Positions 53,973-63,196 are shown, counted from the first letter of the stretch. The stretch: 64,000 nucleotides of DNA from Chloroflexota bacterium (GCA_018004935.1 JAGNBF010000012.1:1-64000), one strand, 5' to 3'. Program-made: numbers and translations. Notes: generated by a model not told the origin, from the sequence alone.

Positions 53973-55231
53973 TAGGGGCCAGCGATGGTGATAATGACAT
54001 TATCGGCGTCTAAATATTTTCGTGCGGCCGCACGCATCCCTTCTGCCGTAATGTTGTTAATTAAATCTGGGAATTGAGCCAGATAGTCCCAACCCAGGTC
54101 ATATAGGGCAATATTGCTGATGACATCGGCCAGACCACTATTGGTTTCGAGGCTGACGGGTAATGAGCCCGTGCGGAACGCCTTGCAATCGTCTAATTCT
54201 TCTGCGGGGACTAGCTCTTCACACAAAACGCGGACTTCGTGGCGAATGCTATCCAGGGCTTGTTCGACCTTGTCTGGGGCGACGCCGGTGCTGACGTACC
54301 AGGGGGAAGGTCCTAGCCCGCCCCGCATGGAGCTACTGGCATAATAGGCTAATCCTTGTTCTTCACGTACCCGTTGCCCCAGCCGCCCCATCATGCCAAA
54401 AACGCCGAGAACGGTGTTGACCATGCTGGCGGCGAGGTAATCTTCGGCGTAGCGGGTTGGCCCGGCCCAACCGAGCATAATATCGGATTGGGTTTTGTCT
54501 TTCATGGGAATGTGGGTGCGGTTAAGGCCTTGCGGCCGCGGGGCCGAGGGTACAGGTGGTACCATTTTTTGCGCCGGGTTTCGCCAACCACCAAATGTGG
54601 CACGCACTTTCTCCAGAGCATCTGTGGCTTTCACAGCCCCCACAATGACCAGGATCATCCCTTCAGGACCATAATTTTCGGCATGGAATTGACGCAAGTC
54701 ATCTTGACTGATTTGGGGGATGGTTTCCAGGTAGCCTTCGACACTTACCCCATAGGGGTGGCCTTTGTAGAGGGTTTCTTGAAATTTGAGGGCGGCCATT
54801 TGTCGGGTGTCATTGGCCCGCATTTGTAGACTTGTCAGGGTTTCACCGCGCACTTGTTCCACATGGTCTATGGGGAAGGTGGGTAAACACAAGGATTCGG
54901 CGGCCAGGTTTAGGATAAGATCCAGGTCTTCCACCAGTCCACCGCCGGAAAAATCGGTGAGGTGGCGATTGCCGCTGAAACTAAGGCCAGCGCCGACGGA
55001 TTCCAGGGCGTCGTAAATGTGGGCAAAATCTCGTTTTTGAGTGCCGCGCATAAGCATGTTGGCCGTGAAGCTGGAGAGGCCTGCTTTGTCGTGGCTTTCG
55101 GCCAATGCTCCGGTGCGGAGCATGGTTTCAACAACGACGGTCGCGGCCGCGAAGTTTTCATAGACCAGTAAGGTTATTCCGTTATCCAATTGAGTATGGT
55201 GGATGGTAGCTGAACCAGGGTAAGTGGGCAT
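53972..55231 (-). CDS. M16 peptidase-like protein lacking the zinc motif
   Basis: This 419-aa protein has the two-lobe M16 fold (about residues 10-210 and 215-419). Where active members have HxxEH, this one reads AGLSSFTANMLMRGT, so zinc ligands are absent. The C-terminal lobe keeps MRGGLGPSPWYVSTG, the area that supplies substrate-binding Arg/Tyr in non-catalytic subunits. It probably pairs with an active M16 subunit encoded elsewhere, as in PreP- or MPP-like two-subunit enzymes. None is within the window. Confidence 0.88.
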   Translation of the reverse strand: MPTYPGSATIHHTQLDNGITLLVYENFAAATVVVETMLRTGALAESHDKAGLSSFTANMLMRGTQKRDFAHIYDALESVGAGLSFSGNRHLTDFSGGGLVEDLDLILNLAAESLCLPTFPIDHVEQVRGETLTSLQMRANDTRQMAALKFQETLYKGHPYGVSVEGYLETIPQISQDDLRQFHAENYGPEGMILVIVGAVKATDALEKVRATFGGWRNPAQKMVPPVPSAPRPQGLNRTHIPMKDKTQSDIMLGWAGPTRYAEDYLAASMVNTVLGVFGMMGRLGQRVREEQGLAYYASSSMRGGLGPSPWYVSTGVAPDKVEQALDSIRHEVRVLCEELVPAEELDDCKAFRTGSLPVSLETNSGLADVISNIALYDLGWDYLAQFPDLINNITAEGMRAAARKYLDADNVIITIAGP

Positions 55232-55339
55232 AGGCAAAGGTTAGGGGGAACTTTAGGTGAGATGGTTGTAGACAAGTCGCCCAAAACGAAAGGGCCATTC
55301 TTGATGTGTGTAAGTTTTAGGCTGAGATATTAAAGGAAT

Positions 55340-55443
55340 TGGTAACTATTCAGGTGTCACAACTTATTCCCACGTTCAGCGTGGGAATTCCCTTTGGGAC
55401 GCTCTGCATCCTACACGACGCCGAGCGTGAAATGAGGATGTGA
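55340..55443. mobile_element. MITE-like element F, second copy
   Basis: It starts GGTAACTATTCAGGTGTCAC like the copy at 24370 and contains CCCACGTTCAGCGTGGG and GACGCCGAGCGTG. The right terminus is replaced by the adjacent CCTCTCCC element. Confidence 0.7.
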
Positions 55444-55547
55444 AACCGCAGACCCGGCCCCTCTCCCGCTTCGGGAGAGGGGAGTTAGTTCCCTTTCCCT
55501 GGGGAGAGGGTTAGGGTGAGGGGCTGTATAGATACAGGTGCGGTACG

Positions 55548-55603
55548 GCTCTGCCTGAGCTTGTCCCAGGCGGAGCCGGGCTTCAACAAGCTCAGCTCTC
55601 GAG
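55548..55603. repeat. TTCGACAAGCTCAG-type dispersed inverted repeat
   Basis: CTGCCTGAGCTTGTCCCAGG faces CTTCAACAAGCTCAG. It is more decayed than the copies at 7900 and 34236. Confidence 0.65.
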
Positions 55604-55954
55604 AATGTGTGTAGGTACAAGGAATGTAACCGTTCAGTTCAGAGACGATTTAAGGTCGTTTTGGTTACTTCAACGGATTCAGAAAGAAACGGATTAAAGA
55701 CGACCTTTGGGAAATCTGTTGATGTAACCCGACTGAACGCTTACCAAGGAATTTACTGAACTTTAAGGATTAAAGCAATAGCCAGCCGAAATTGGGTTTA
55801 TTTGTTTAGGATTTACGCGTTGTGGCCGGTGTCCTCACCCAAGCCCAACGAGGATGGTCAGGAGACCGGCTCGAGCAACCCCGTAAGTCCTATATATACT
55901 GTAAATAGTTCAGGGTAGCCAGAGTGCTGATCCTGGCTTGCCCTGAGATGAGGT

Positions 55955-56620
55955 TTAGAACGGCCATAAAGAGAGAATAACAATCGCGGCCGCAGTGATG
56001 GTTAGATTGTCAATGCCACCAATGGAGACGGATTCTACCAGGGTGGTGACGGTGGCGATGATCAGGGCAGGGAGTAGGGCCGCGGCCGCGGTGATGGTGG
56101 GGTCACCATTCATCAGCCACAAAGCCAGCCAGACCGTCAAGGTGGTCGCTACCCAGAAGCCCGCCGAGCCTTCGAGGGTACGGGTAGCACCGCGAAAGGT
56201 GTAGGGCCGTTTGCCGATAGCCCGCCCGACAACGGGGGCGAGGCCATCGCCCCAGGCCAGAGGCATGAGGGCGGCTACCATGATGGGGGGGGTGGCCCAG
56301 AAGAGAACAGCGGTGAACGCGGCCGCAATCGGAAAATAAACGGTCCCCAAATTGGAGCGATCACTGCTGGCCATGGCGGCCAGGAAGCCGTATTTCCAGT
56401 CTAAAAAGTTGATGACGGCGAAGGAGAGCGCGGCCGCGACAAACCACCAGGGCGAATCAAAGAGCAGGTGGATAAACCAGCTCATCATGCCCACGCCAAT
56501 GTGGATGAACTTGCGCGTAAAGCCACTGCTATAACCCCGCCAACGCCGTAAACCTTCCGCTACACCAATGATGGCAAAGATGTAGGCAAAACAGAGTATT
56601 AAACCAAGCCAGTTGTTCAT
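55955..56620 (-). CDS. VTE5/dolichol-kinase-like polyprenol kinase
   Basis: This 221-aa membrane protein has about seven spans. Key segments are RKFIHIGVGMMSW near the N-terminus, PLAWGDGLAPVVGRAIGK in the centre (CTP-binding loop of the family), RTLEGSAGFWVATTL, and ESVSIGGIDNLTI. The family includes phytol kinase and diacylglycerol/dolichol kinases and uses CTP or other NTPs to phosphorylate lipid alcohols. Phytol or polyprenol salvage is a fair guess. Four GCGGCCGC sites lie in its Ala-rich spans. Confidence 0.85.
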   Translation of the reverse strand: MNNWLGLILCFAYIFAIIGVAEGLRRWRGYSSGFTRKFIHIGVGMMSWFIHLLFDSPWWFVAAALSFAVINFLDWKYGFLAAMASSDRSNLGTVYFPIAAAFTAVLFWATPPIMVAALMPLAWGDGLAPVVGRAIGKRPYTFRGATRTLEGSAGFWVATTLTVWLALWLMNGDPTITAAAALLPALIIATVTTLVESVSIGGIDNLTITAAAIVILSLWPF

Positions 56621-56697
56621 GAGGAGTGCATTTCCTGGTGAGTGAGATACCCCATTTTACCTCTTAGACACAAGGGGTAAAAATCAGGCGGAGAGCG

Positions 56698-56928
56698 TTA
56701 CTCGCCACTGGCCCGTTGACGTTCCATCTCTTCCATTTTTTTACGAAGGGAAAGCGGCCGCATGTCAGTCCACACCTCTTGAATGTAATCCAGGCATTCC
56801 TGTTTCGTGCCACTTTTGCCCACATCATTCCAGCCCAATGGGTTTTCCCGGTGGGCGGGCCAGATGCTGTACTGTTCCTCGTGGTTCACGACAACTTTGT
56901 AGATGGTATTGTCTTCTTGTTCGTCCAT
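56698..56928 (-). CDS. MbtH-like protein
   Basis: This 76-aa protein carries the MbtH signature [19 protein letters not shown], then [27 protein letters not shown]. MbtH proteins bind and activate adenylation domains of nonribosomal peptide synthetases. There is no such synthetase in the window, so it is an orphan here. AAGGAG precedes the ATG. The neighbour upstream is a lipoprotein gene on the same strand. Confidence 0.93.
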   Translation of the reverse strand: MDEQEDNTIYKVVVNHEEQYSIWPAHRENPLGWNDVGKSGTKQECLDYIQEVWTDMRPLSLRKKMEEMERQRASGE

Positions 56929-57022
56929 TGTTTGCTCCTTAAATGAAAGGGGGAAAGGGATAGGATGCGTATTTTACTCGCGCCTTCCCAATCACAAAAC
57001 AAGTTGCCGCGTTCCCCCTCTT

Positions 57023-58879
57023 TCATTTCTTTTCCCCAAGTCGGTACTGAGCTACAGTCGCATAATATGAGTCGGGATAATCGTGCCATACCTGCCAGTA
57101 GGCGGCGATGGCATTGGCCTCATCCCCCGCCACTTCATACACCAGCCCTAAAACATAATAGGGTTGCAAACAGACACGATTTTCGATGCAGTGTTCGGTA
57201 ATTAGCGTCTCCAGTTCGAGGATGATAGTTTGTGGATCGTCGCCAGCGAAGAGTCGGTAAGCTAGCTCTAGTGAAACCTTATCCACATCGAACCAAGTGA
57301 AAAGTGTATGTGCTGGCGACAAACTTGCGTTGAATTCAGCTAATAATTGTTCTGCCTGTTCTAAATTATCCAGATTGTCGAGATAAGTTTGAGCCATTGT
57401 GGGCCAAGGGTCTTCAAAATTAGCCAAAGGCTGGCTGGCAACTTGAGCCAGAAGCAGTTGAGCCTTCACCAAATCACCTGTCAGTGCATAGTAACGCCCT
57501 AACTGAAAACGGAAAATCCAGGGAAACTCGGTATCAAATTTTATCCAATCACGCACTACGTCATCTACCTGTTCTGGATCGGGCCATTTTTCCAACGCTT
57601 CTTCCATGTATTGAAGAAGCGTTTCCGTATCGCCAGTTTCAAAAGCACTTTTCCAAAGTATATCTACACATAACAATTCGTTAGGGTCGTTAAAATGCGT
57701 TGGAATGTCAATCCAGATATCTTCTACTAAATATTCCATACCAGTCCAGTCAAATATAAAATGATCGATCCGACTACAAAACTCGCGGACATTGACATAG
57801 CCCATCACTTCTATTTCAACAATTGCACCTGTTATAAGTTGGGTGTACTGCAATGGGTAAAGGTAGCCACGATAGGTGAAGCAAGGGTTGTTATTCGCGT
57901 TGTTCAGTAAAGAATGCCATTGATTCACACGCCACTGGTAAATACAAATATTTGCTTTGGCAACCTCAGGTCTGCCCCCTTGAACCGTGCCATGTTCAAC
58001 TGTAATTTCAGGTAAGTTGTCGTTTGTGTAATCCTCAACTAAAACATTGAAAGTATCACCGTAAAATGCTTCCCAAAAGCTGGTCACGGAAGAAATGACG
58101 TAACTGTCCTGCCTACGGCGGATGGCAAAAACAGCCCCGTCATCATTTGTGTAGGAACTGGTTGCCTGTTTGCCTAAAGCAAGAACCCAACCTGTTTGAC
58201 CGTCACCGAAAAGGTTCACGGCCGCAAACAATTGTGTCGTGAATCCTCTGTTTCGGAGAAAGGTGACATCTGGCTCTACGGTATTCTGGGCATTTAATTC
58301 TTGCTCTAACAGGGGAACCAGTCGGGCAGATGCTTCTTGATTCCCGGCCATCGCCAGATCATAGGCAATTTCCCACTCCAGATCATGGCGATGGCTGGTG
58401 TTAGGAAAACGCCATAATGTTTCCTCTTTGAACAAAGCAAGGTAAGAGCGACCATAATTAACAACCCACAAAGCATAAAACCAATCAATAGCGTTAAACT
58501 GTTGCCATTTGTCTTCTAACAAAACCATGACGTTTATAGCGTCTTGTTCTGTCCATGATCTAAGGGAGTAGTTGGCCGGTGATGGGAACGGGGTTGCTGG
58601 AATCAGGGTGGGAACGAGGGTTGGAGTAATGGTTGGGGGAAGTGTAGGTGTGTTGGTTGGGTGAGGGGGGACGGTGGGCATGTGGGTGTGGCTGGGGGTG
58701 AGGGAAGGGAGCAGGGATGTGGGGGTGGAAGGGGGAAGGGTGGGTGTCGCGGCCGCGATCACCACCTCTCTCGTCTCAGTCACCGTTGGCAGGGCCGTCC
58801 CCGTCACCACAGGTGCTTCCTGACATGCCGCTAGAAACAAAGCCACAAGCATGAGCAGATAGCTGATTTTTGATGACAT
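57023..58879 (-). CDS. Large lipoprotein with Thr/Pro linker and TPR-like C-terminus
   Basis: This is a 618-aa lipoprotein. The signal peptide ends in LAAC (Cys19), a Thr/Pro-rich linker spans residues 25-100, a mixed globular part follows, and the C-terminal third is helical with tetratricopeptide-like repeats (YALTGDLVKAQLLLAQVAS, YVLGLVYEVAGDEANAIAAY). The linker style matches the WD40 and SH3 lipoproteins in this window. No catalytic motif is visible. It contains one GCGGCCGC, in the linker region. Confidence 0.8.
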   Translation of the reverse strand: MSSKISYLLMLVALFLAACQEAPVVTGTALPTVTETREVVIAAATPTLPPSTPTSLLPSLTPSHTHMPTVPPHPTNTPTLPPTITPTLVPTLIPATPFPSPANYSLRSWTEQDAINVMVLLEDKWQQFNAIDWFYALWVVNYGRSYLALFKEETLWRFPNTSHRHDLEWEIAYDLAMAGNQEASARLVPLLEQELNAQNTVEPDVTFLRNRGFTTQLFAAVNLFGDGQTGWVLALGKQATSSYTNDDGAVFAIRRRQDSYVISSVTSFWEAFYGDTFNVLVEDYTNDNLPEITVEHGTVQGGRPEVAKANICIYQWRVNQWHSLLNNANNNPCFTYRGYLYPLQYTQLITGAIVEIEVMGYVNVREFCSRIDHFIFDWTGMEYLVEDIWIDIPTHFNDPNELLCVDILWKSAFETGDTETLLQYMEEALEKWPDPEQVDDVVRDWIKFDTEFPWIFRFQLGRYYALTGDLVKAQLLLAQVASQPLANFEDPWPTMAQTYLDNLDNLEQAEQLLAEFNASLSPAHTLFTWFDVDKVSLELAYRLFAGDDPQTIILELETLITEHCIENRVCLQPYYVLGLVYEVAGDEANAIAAYWQVWHDYPDSYYATVAQYRLGEKK

Positions 58880-59084
58880 GGTTTGCCCCCAGGTAAGAAA
58901 AACATCTGTTTATCAAGTAATACACACCCCGCTGTCGGTTTAATAAAATTGAGATAGGTTGCGGCCCATCTTTGTCTATTGGGCATTATAGCACTGAGAA
59001 CCGCTGAGAAGTCGCCGAGTACATCAGGTTTAACCGCAAAACAATAATCTCAACGAACCTCGGCGATAACTCTGCGCCCTCAGC
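58880..59084. other. Upstream region of the lipoprotein and start of the 149-bp repeat area
   Basis: It is unique sequence with a degenerate partial unit of the 149-bp repeat (GAGAACCGCTGAGAAGTCGC) at 58995-59084. No gene is visible. Confidence 0.45.
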
Positions 59085-59669
59085 GTAATGTCTGGAATGT
59101 TGCCATTATAGTAACGCCGAGGGTCGCTGAGAAGTCGCTGAGAGACACAGAGACTTTACGTAGTTTGATTGCTCGTATGTCAATAAGTTATCCCTTCCTC
59201 AGCAACCCTCAGCGATAACTCTGCGTCCTCAGCGTAATGTCTGGAATGTTGCCATTATAGTAACGCCGGGGGTCGCTGAGAAGTCGCTGAGAGACACAGA
59301 GACTTTACGTAGTTTGATTGCTCGTATGTCAATAAGTTATCCCTTCCTCAGCGACCCTCAGCGATAACTCTGCGTCCTCAGCGTAATGTCTGGAATGTTG
59401 CCATTATAGTAACGCCGGGGGTCGCTGAGAGACACAGAGACTTTACGTAGTTTGATTGCTCGCATGTCAATAAGTTATCCCTTCCTCAGCAACCCTCAGC
59501 GATAACTCTGCGTCCTCAGCGTAATGTCTGGAATGTTGCCATTATAGTAACGCCGGGGGTCGCTGAGAAGTCGCTGAGAGACACAGAGACTTTACGTAGT
59601 TTGATTGCTCGCATGTCAATAAGTTATCCCTTCCTCAGCGACCCTCAGCGATAACTCTGCGTCCTCAGC
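59085..59669. repeat. 149-bp tandem repeat, four units
   Basis: Units begin with GTAATGTCTGGAATGTTGCC at 59085, 59234, 59383 and 59521, giving periods of 149, 149, 138 and 149 bp. The third unit lacks GAAGTCGCTGA. Each unit has GTCGCTGAG at one end and CTCAGCGA at the other, so it can fold on itself. A related fragment TTTTTCAGCGTCCTCAGCG lies at about 60160, on the far side of the GxxExxY gene. Confidence 0.9.
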
Positions 59670-59695
59670 GCACCCCCTCTGTATGCCTTACTGGG

Positions 59696-60133
59696 TTAAA
59701 GTCGCCGTAGCCGTAGCTTTAAACGGCTTTCCTCATTCAAGGCAAATCGGCGGATGCCCTGCTTTAACAAGTTGGCGTTGAAATTTATGAGCAACCCTAC
59801 GGAACAATTGGAAAAACGGAGATAAGAAAGAACTTGTGCTTCATGGATTGGTGCGATTTGTTCAACGGTTTTTAACTCAACAATGACACGTTTCTCAACA
59901 ATGAGATCCGCCCGGTATCCTTGATCCAAATGAATCTCCTTGTATACCAGGGGCAACGGTTTTTGCCGTTCAAATGAAAGTCCAGCCTGTTCCAATTCAT
60001 AAGCCAGACAGCTTTCATACGCCGATTCAAGCATCCCTGGCCCTAAATAGCGATGCACCTCAATCGCCGCCTTAATAATTTTTTCCGTCAAACTATCATG
60101 ATCTCTTTGTGGGTCAAAACTTCTTGTTTCCAT
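59696..60133 (-). CDS. GxxExxY family protein (PD-(D/E)XK-like)
   Basis: This 145-aa protein has the signature GPGMLESAYESCLAYEL (GxxExxY), the nuclease-like core YRADLIVEKRVIVELK (Asp ... Glu-x-Lys), and QVLSYLRFSNCSVGLLINF. The pattern matches the PD-(D/E)XK superfamily, but the biological role of this widespread family is unknown. The start is the ATG at 60133 behind GGAGG. Relatives of the 149-bp repeat flank it on both sides, as often seen with genes of this family in repeat-rich genomes (the last point is an impression). Confidence 0.88.
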   Translation of the reverse strand: METRSFDPQRDHDSLTEKIIKAAIEVHRYLGPGMLESAYESCLAYELEQAGLSFERQKPLPLVYKEIHLDQGYRADLIVEKRVIVELKTVEQIAPIHEAQVLSYLRFSNCSVGLLINFNANLLKQGIRRFALNEESRLKLRLRRL

Positions 60134-60198
60134 CAGCAAACCTCCTCAAAGCATCTCTGTGATTTTTCAGCGTCCTCAGCGAAATTTTACGCTCCAAT

Positions 60199-61686
60199 TC
60201 AGCTATACAACTCGTTAAAAAACTCCTGCAAAACCGCCTCCGCCACCGCCGTCGGTAAAGCCGCCAGCAACGTATTCACCAACGCCATCTCTTCCGGCAG
60301 GGTTGTGCCTTCCAGACCACCGAGGGCCAGGAGTTGTTGGGCGAGAGTGGGAGATTGAGAGACTGAGAGACTGGAGATTGGAGACAGTTCACTGTTTACT
60401 GCTAACTGTTCACTGCGTTCCCCCAGCATCTGTTCAATCAACGCTTTAACCGGCCCCGGATCGAGCGGGTCGAGTTGTTTCACCTCGTCCACACAGGTTT
60501 GCAGATCGGCCAGGAAGGTGGCGACGTGCGGGGCGAAGGCGACGGTGAGGGAGAGATGCACGTTGGGGCGGTCGGAGTCGGGGGAGAATTGGGGTTGGAT
60601 GTACCAGCCCCGTTTTTTCATCTGGTCGGCCAGTTGGAAGACGTTGAGGGTGTCGGATTCAATCGCCAGCAGGCACATGGCCGGTTGGCCGACGATGTGC
60701 AGATCAGGCATGGTTTTGATGCCCGCGATGAGTTCAGCGGTGGCCTGCGCCGTCGCCCCAATCACCCGCCGGTAGCCATCATTCCCCATAAAGTTGAGAA
60801 TGGCCCACGCGGCCGCGACCGGGCCACCACTCTTCGTACTCTGCACCGTCGGATTGATAATGGCGTAGGCCGTTGTGGAGAGGTTGGCGTAAATCTGATA
60901 ACGGCGTAATGCCTTGCTCCGGTAAAGGATAACCGACGCTCCCTTCGCCCCATAACCGTACTTGTGCACATCCACCGAGAGGGAGGTCACACCGGGCACG
61001 GCAAAGTCAAAAGCGGGCACGGGGTAGCCGAGTTGGCGCATGTAGGTCAGTTGAAAGCCGCCGATGCAGGCGTCTACGTGGCAAAGGATGTTGTGCGCCT
61101 GGGCGATGGCGGCCATCTCAGCAATAGGATCAATGACACCATGAGAATAATTGGGGGCGGAGGCCACGAGCAGGATGGTGTTGGCGGTGATGGCCGGGGG
61201 AATCGCGGCCGCGACCGTCTCATACGTCTCCCGGTCATACGGCACAAAAACGAGCTTCACCCCCAGGTAATGGGCCGCTTTGTGGAACGCCACATGGGCC
61301 GTGCGGCTCAAAATCATCTCCGGTTCGGTGATACCCCGCTCGGCTCTGGCCCAATCCCGCGCCGTCTTCACCGCCAGCATAATACTTTCTGTGCCACCAC
61401 TGGAGACATTGCCCACCACCTGCTCATCCCCATGCAACATCGTGGCGACCATCCGCACCACTTCCCGTTCCAGCCGCAACAGGCTGGGGAAGGTGGTTGG
61501 GTCGAGGCCATTTTCGGAGAGGTAGAGGTTGTGGGCGGCTTTGATAAGCTGTTCGGCCTCGTCGCCCGCGTGGTAAACGTAGGCCATCACCCGCCCATCC
61601 CGCCAGGGGATGTCGTGGCTCTTGTAACTTTCTAAGGTGGAGAGAAGGGTGGCGGCGTCGCGGCCGCGCTCAGGAATAGCGTTCAT
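60199..61686 (-). CDS. PLP-dependent decarboxylase / sphingosine-phosphate lyase-like protein
   Basis: This 495-aa fold-type I enzyme has NVSSGGTESIMLAVKTAR for phosphate binding, VLSRTAHVAFHKAAHYLG-like substrate helix, HVDACIGGF with the PLP Asp, and the PLP lysine in LSVDVHKYGYGAKG. These features match the group II decarboxylase superfamily, nearest in pattern to sphingosine-1-phosphate lyases. The C-terminal 60 residues, rich in Ser, are unusual. The ATG at 61686 follows GGAG. Substrate unknown. Confidence 0.88.
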   Translation of the reverse strand: MNAIPERGRDAATLLSTLESYKSHDIPWRDGRVMAYVYHAGDEAEQLIKAAHNLYLSENGLDPTTFPSLLRLEREVVRMVATMLHGDEQVVGNVSSGGTESIMLAVKTARDWARAERGITEPEMILSRTAHVAFHKAAHYLGVKLVFVPYDRETYETVAAAIPPAITANTILLVASAPNYSHGVIDPIAEMAAIAQAHNILCHVDACIGGFQLTYMRQLGYPVPAFDFAVPGVTSLSVDVHKYGYGAKGASVILYRSKALRRYQIYANLSTTAYAIINPTVQSTKSGGPVAAAWAILNFMGNDGYRRVIGATAQATAELIAGIKTMPDLHIVGQPAMCLLAIESDTLNVFQLADQMKKRGWYIQPQFSPDSDRPNVHLSLTVAFAPHVATFLADLQTCVDEVKQLDPLDPGPVKALIEQMLGERSEQLAVNSELSPISSLSVSQSPTLAQQLLALGGLEGTTLPEEMALVNTLLAALPTAVAEAVLQEFFNELYS

Positions 61687-61708
61687 CGTAGACTCCAGGT
61701 AAGTAGTA

Positions 61709-61818
61709 AACAGTGACTCCACTGAAAAAAGGTCAAAGCAGTTAAAAGCCCGGTTTCTTTCTCTCTGGAAGCGACGGTTAGATTAGTCATAAACCGGGCT
61801 TTTTGCAGTAGACTCAAC
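61709..61818. mobile_element. MITE-like element H, second copy
   Basis: It starts CAGTGACTCCACTGAAAAAA and ends GCAGTAGACTCAACAG, with AGCCCGGTTTC facing GAAACCGGGCTTTTT-like arms. It lies between the SDR and decarboxylase genes. Confidence 0.75.
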
Positions 61819-61838
61819 AGTAGTCAGGACATTAACCA

Positions 61839-62816
61839 TTAACCATTAACCATTTTTTCGTTCCCCTCTTTCTGCTCTTGGCGGAAACGGGCAAAGGCGG
61901 CAATACACGCGGCCGCATCATATTGATAACGAAAATCGGTATAACGTGTCACCTTACGGCCATCGCACGACCAGGAGTAACGAAGATAATCCAACATCGG
62001 CGATGGGGCTTCCGTCAGAAATTTGAGGCGCAGTTTCCAGCCCAGGTCGGCCACCGGGTAGAGAATGGCCGGGGGTAGAGCAACAACGCGGCCGCCAATA
62101 GCCGCAATCCCCTGGCGCACCGAAATGGGGTTGGGCGCGTCCAGGTTGTATGCCCCACTTGGAGCCTGCAAAAACAAACAGGCCGTCGCCTGGGCCACAT
62201 CATCTTCATGGACGATGGGGGCAGGGGGATCGGAACCCCGCACCATAACGGCTACCGCTTTGAGGAAATAACGAGAAATGTAGTTGCTGACGTGTGGCCC
62301 CATCACCACCGACATGCGCGTAATGATGACCCGGCTCTGTGGATGCCCCTGGGCATATTGTTGGGTGAGCAAATCCTGTTTCACCTTGTCTTCAACATAG
62401 AAAAAGCCGGGTTTGCCCCGCAAAGGCATCGTTTCGTCCAATTGGAGCGGGTTATCAGGCCAGGCCCCGTAGGCGGTGGCACTACTGGTGATGAGGACGG
62501 TTTTGGCCTGCACGGCATGGCAGGCTCTGAGGAAATTCTCCGTACCTCCAATGTTGATCTGTCGCTCCCGTGCCCGGTCGTGAATGGGGTTAAGCACAAA
62601 AGCAAAGTGCGCGGCCGCGTCCACCCCATGCTCCTCAAACAGGGCTGTCATCGGTTGCGTTACATCATGTTGGATAAACGTCACCTTGTCCGAAGGGAAC
62701 GTGGCCGGGTGAATATCTAAGGCCAGAATACGCTCAATCTGGGGCGCGGCCGCGAGTTGCGCCACCACCCTTTGCCCCACATAACCTGATGCTCCCGTCA
62801 CAGCGATAATACGCAT
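61839..62816 (-). CDS. NAD-dependent epimerase/dehydratase (extended SDR)
   Basis: This 325-aa SDR has the cofactor loop VTGASGYVG (residues 6-14), Asp in LALDIHPA, the catalytic Ser-Tyr-Lys set (TSSATAYGAWPDN; YVEDK), and a C-terminal substrate domain. It acts on a nucleotide sugar or related compound, the identity of which cannot be read from sequence. AGGAGG lies very close to the ATG (3 nt). It is upstream of the PLP decarboxylase on the same strand, separated by an H element. Confidence 0.9.
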   Translation of the reverse strand: MRIIAVTGASGYVGQRVVAQLAAAPQIERILALDIHPATFPSDKVTFIQHDVTQPMTALFEEHGVDAAAHFAFVLNPIHDRARERQINIGGTENFLRACHAVQAKTVLITSSATAYGAWPDNPLQLDETMPLRGKPGFFYVEDKVKQDLLTQQYAQGHPQSRVIITRMSVVMGPHVSNYISRYFLKAVAVMVRGSDPPAPIVHEDDVAQATACLFLQAPSGAYNLDAPNPISVRQGIAAIGGRVVALPPAILYPVADLGWKLRLKFLTEAPSPMLDYLRYSWSCDGRKVTRYTDFRYQYDAAACIAAFARFRQEQKEGNEKMVNG

Positions 62817-63000
62817 ACGCCTCCTAACTTGATTTTAGAGTTCAGAGCCAAAGTTAGAGGAGTTTGCCAGGGTAATTTCCTCTTGCTCTCCCCTCTAGCT
62901 CTAAGCTTCAGTCCTAACGGTTTGTTCTTAAATAATTTTGAACTTGCGGTGGCCGATCTCCTGACCGTGCCACCCAACTTAATTTTGAGCGAACCCTATT

Positions 63001-63196
63001 GTAGTTTAAAAAATTAATCAGGTAATGGAATCCCCCCACCCCTAACCCCGCCCCCAGGGGCGGGGAACTTTTCTAAGGGGCATTTTTCGGGGTATTCGCC
63101 CCGAAAAATGCCCCATTGGAATTTCCCCCTTCCCTCGGGAAGGGGGCAGGAGGGATGGGGTCAATGAATGCGTTACCCGATTAAAAATTTAATGAA
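63001..63196 (+). mobile_element. MITE-like element B, intact copy
   Basis: It starts GTAGTTTAAAAAATTAATCA and ends CCCGATTAAAAATTTAATGA; the core has ATTTTTCGGGGTATTCGCCC as part of a long hairpin. It is the best reference copy for reading the interrupted copy at 6203. Confidence 0.8.

Larger units (their letters stand above)
55238..55954. other. Intergenic region of stacked hairpin elements
   Basis: An F element (55340-55443), a CCTCTCCC hairpin (55452-55535) and a TTCGACAAG-type hairpin (55548-55603) follow each other, linked by CTGTATAGATACAGGTG. A pair AACCGTTCAGT/ACTGAACGCTTACC at 55628-55745 forms a further inverted repeat, and GGCCGGTGTCCTCACC/GGTCAGGAGACCGG lies at 55820-55875. No gene is visible. 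Confidence 0.55.

Noticed and set aside
59085-59669. CRISPR array
   Set aside because: The 149-bp units are nearly identical along their full length, with no variable spacers.
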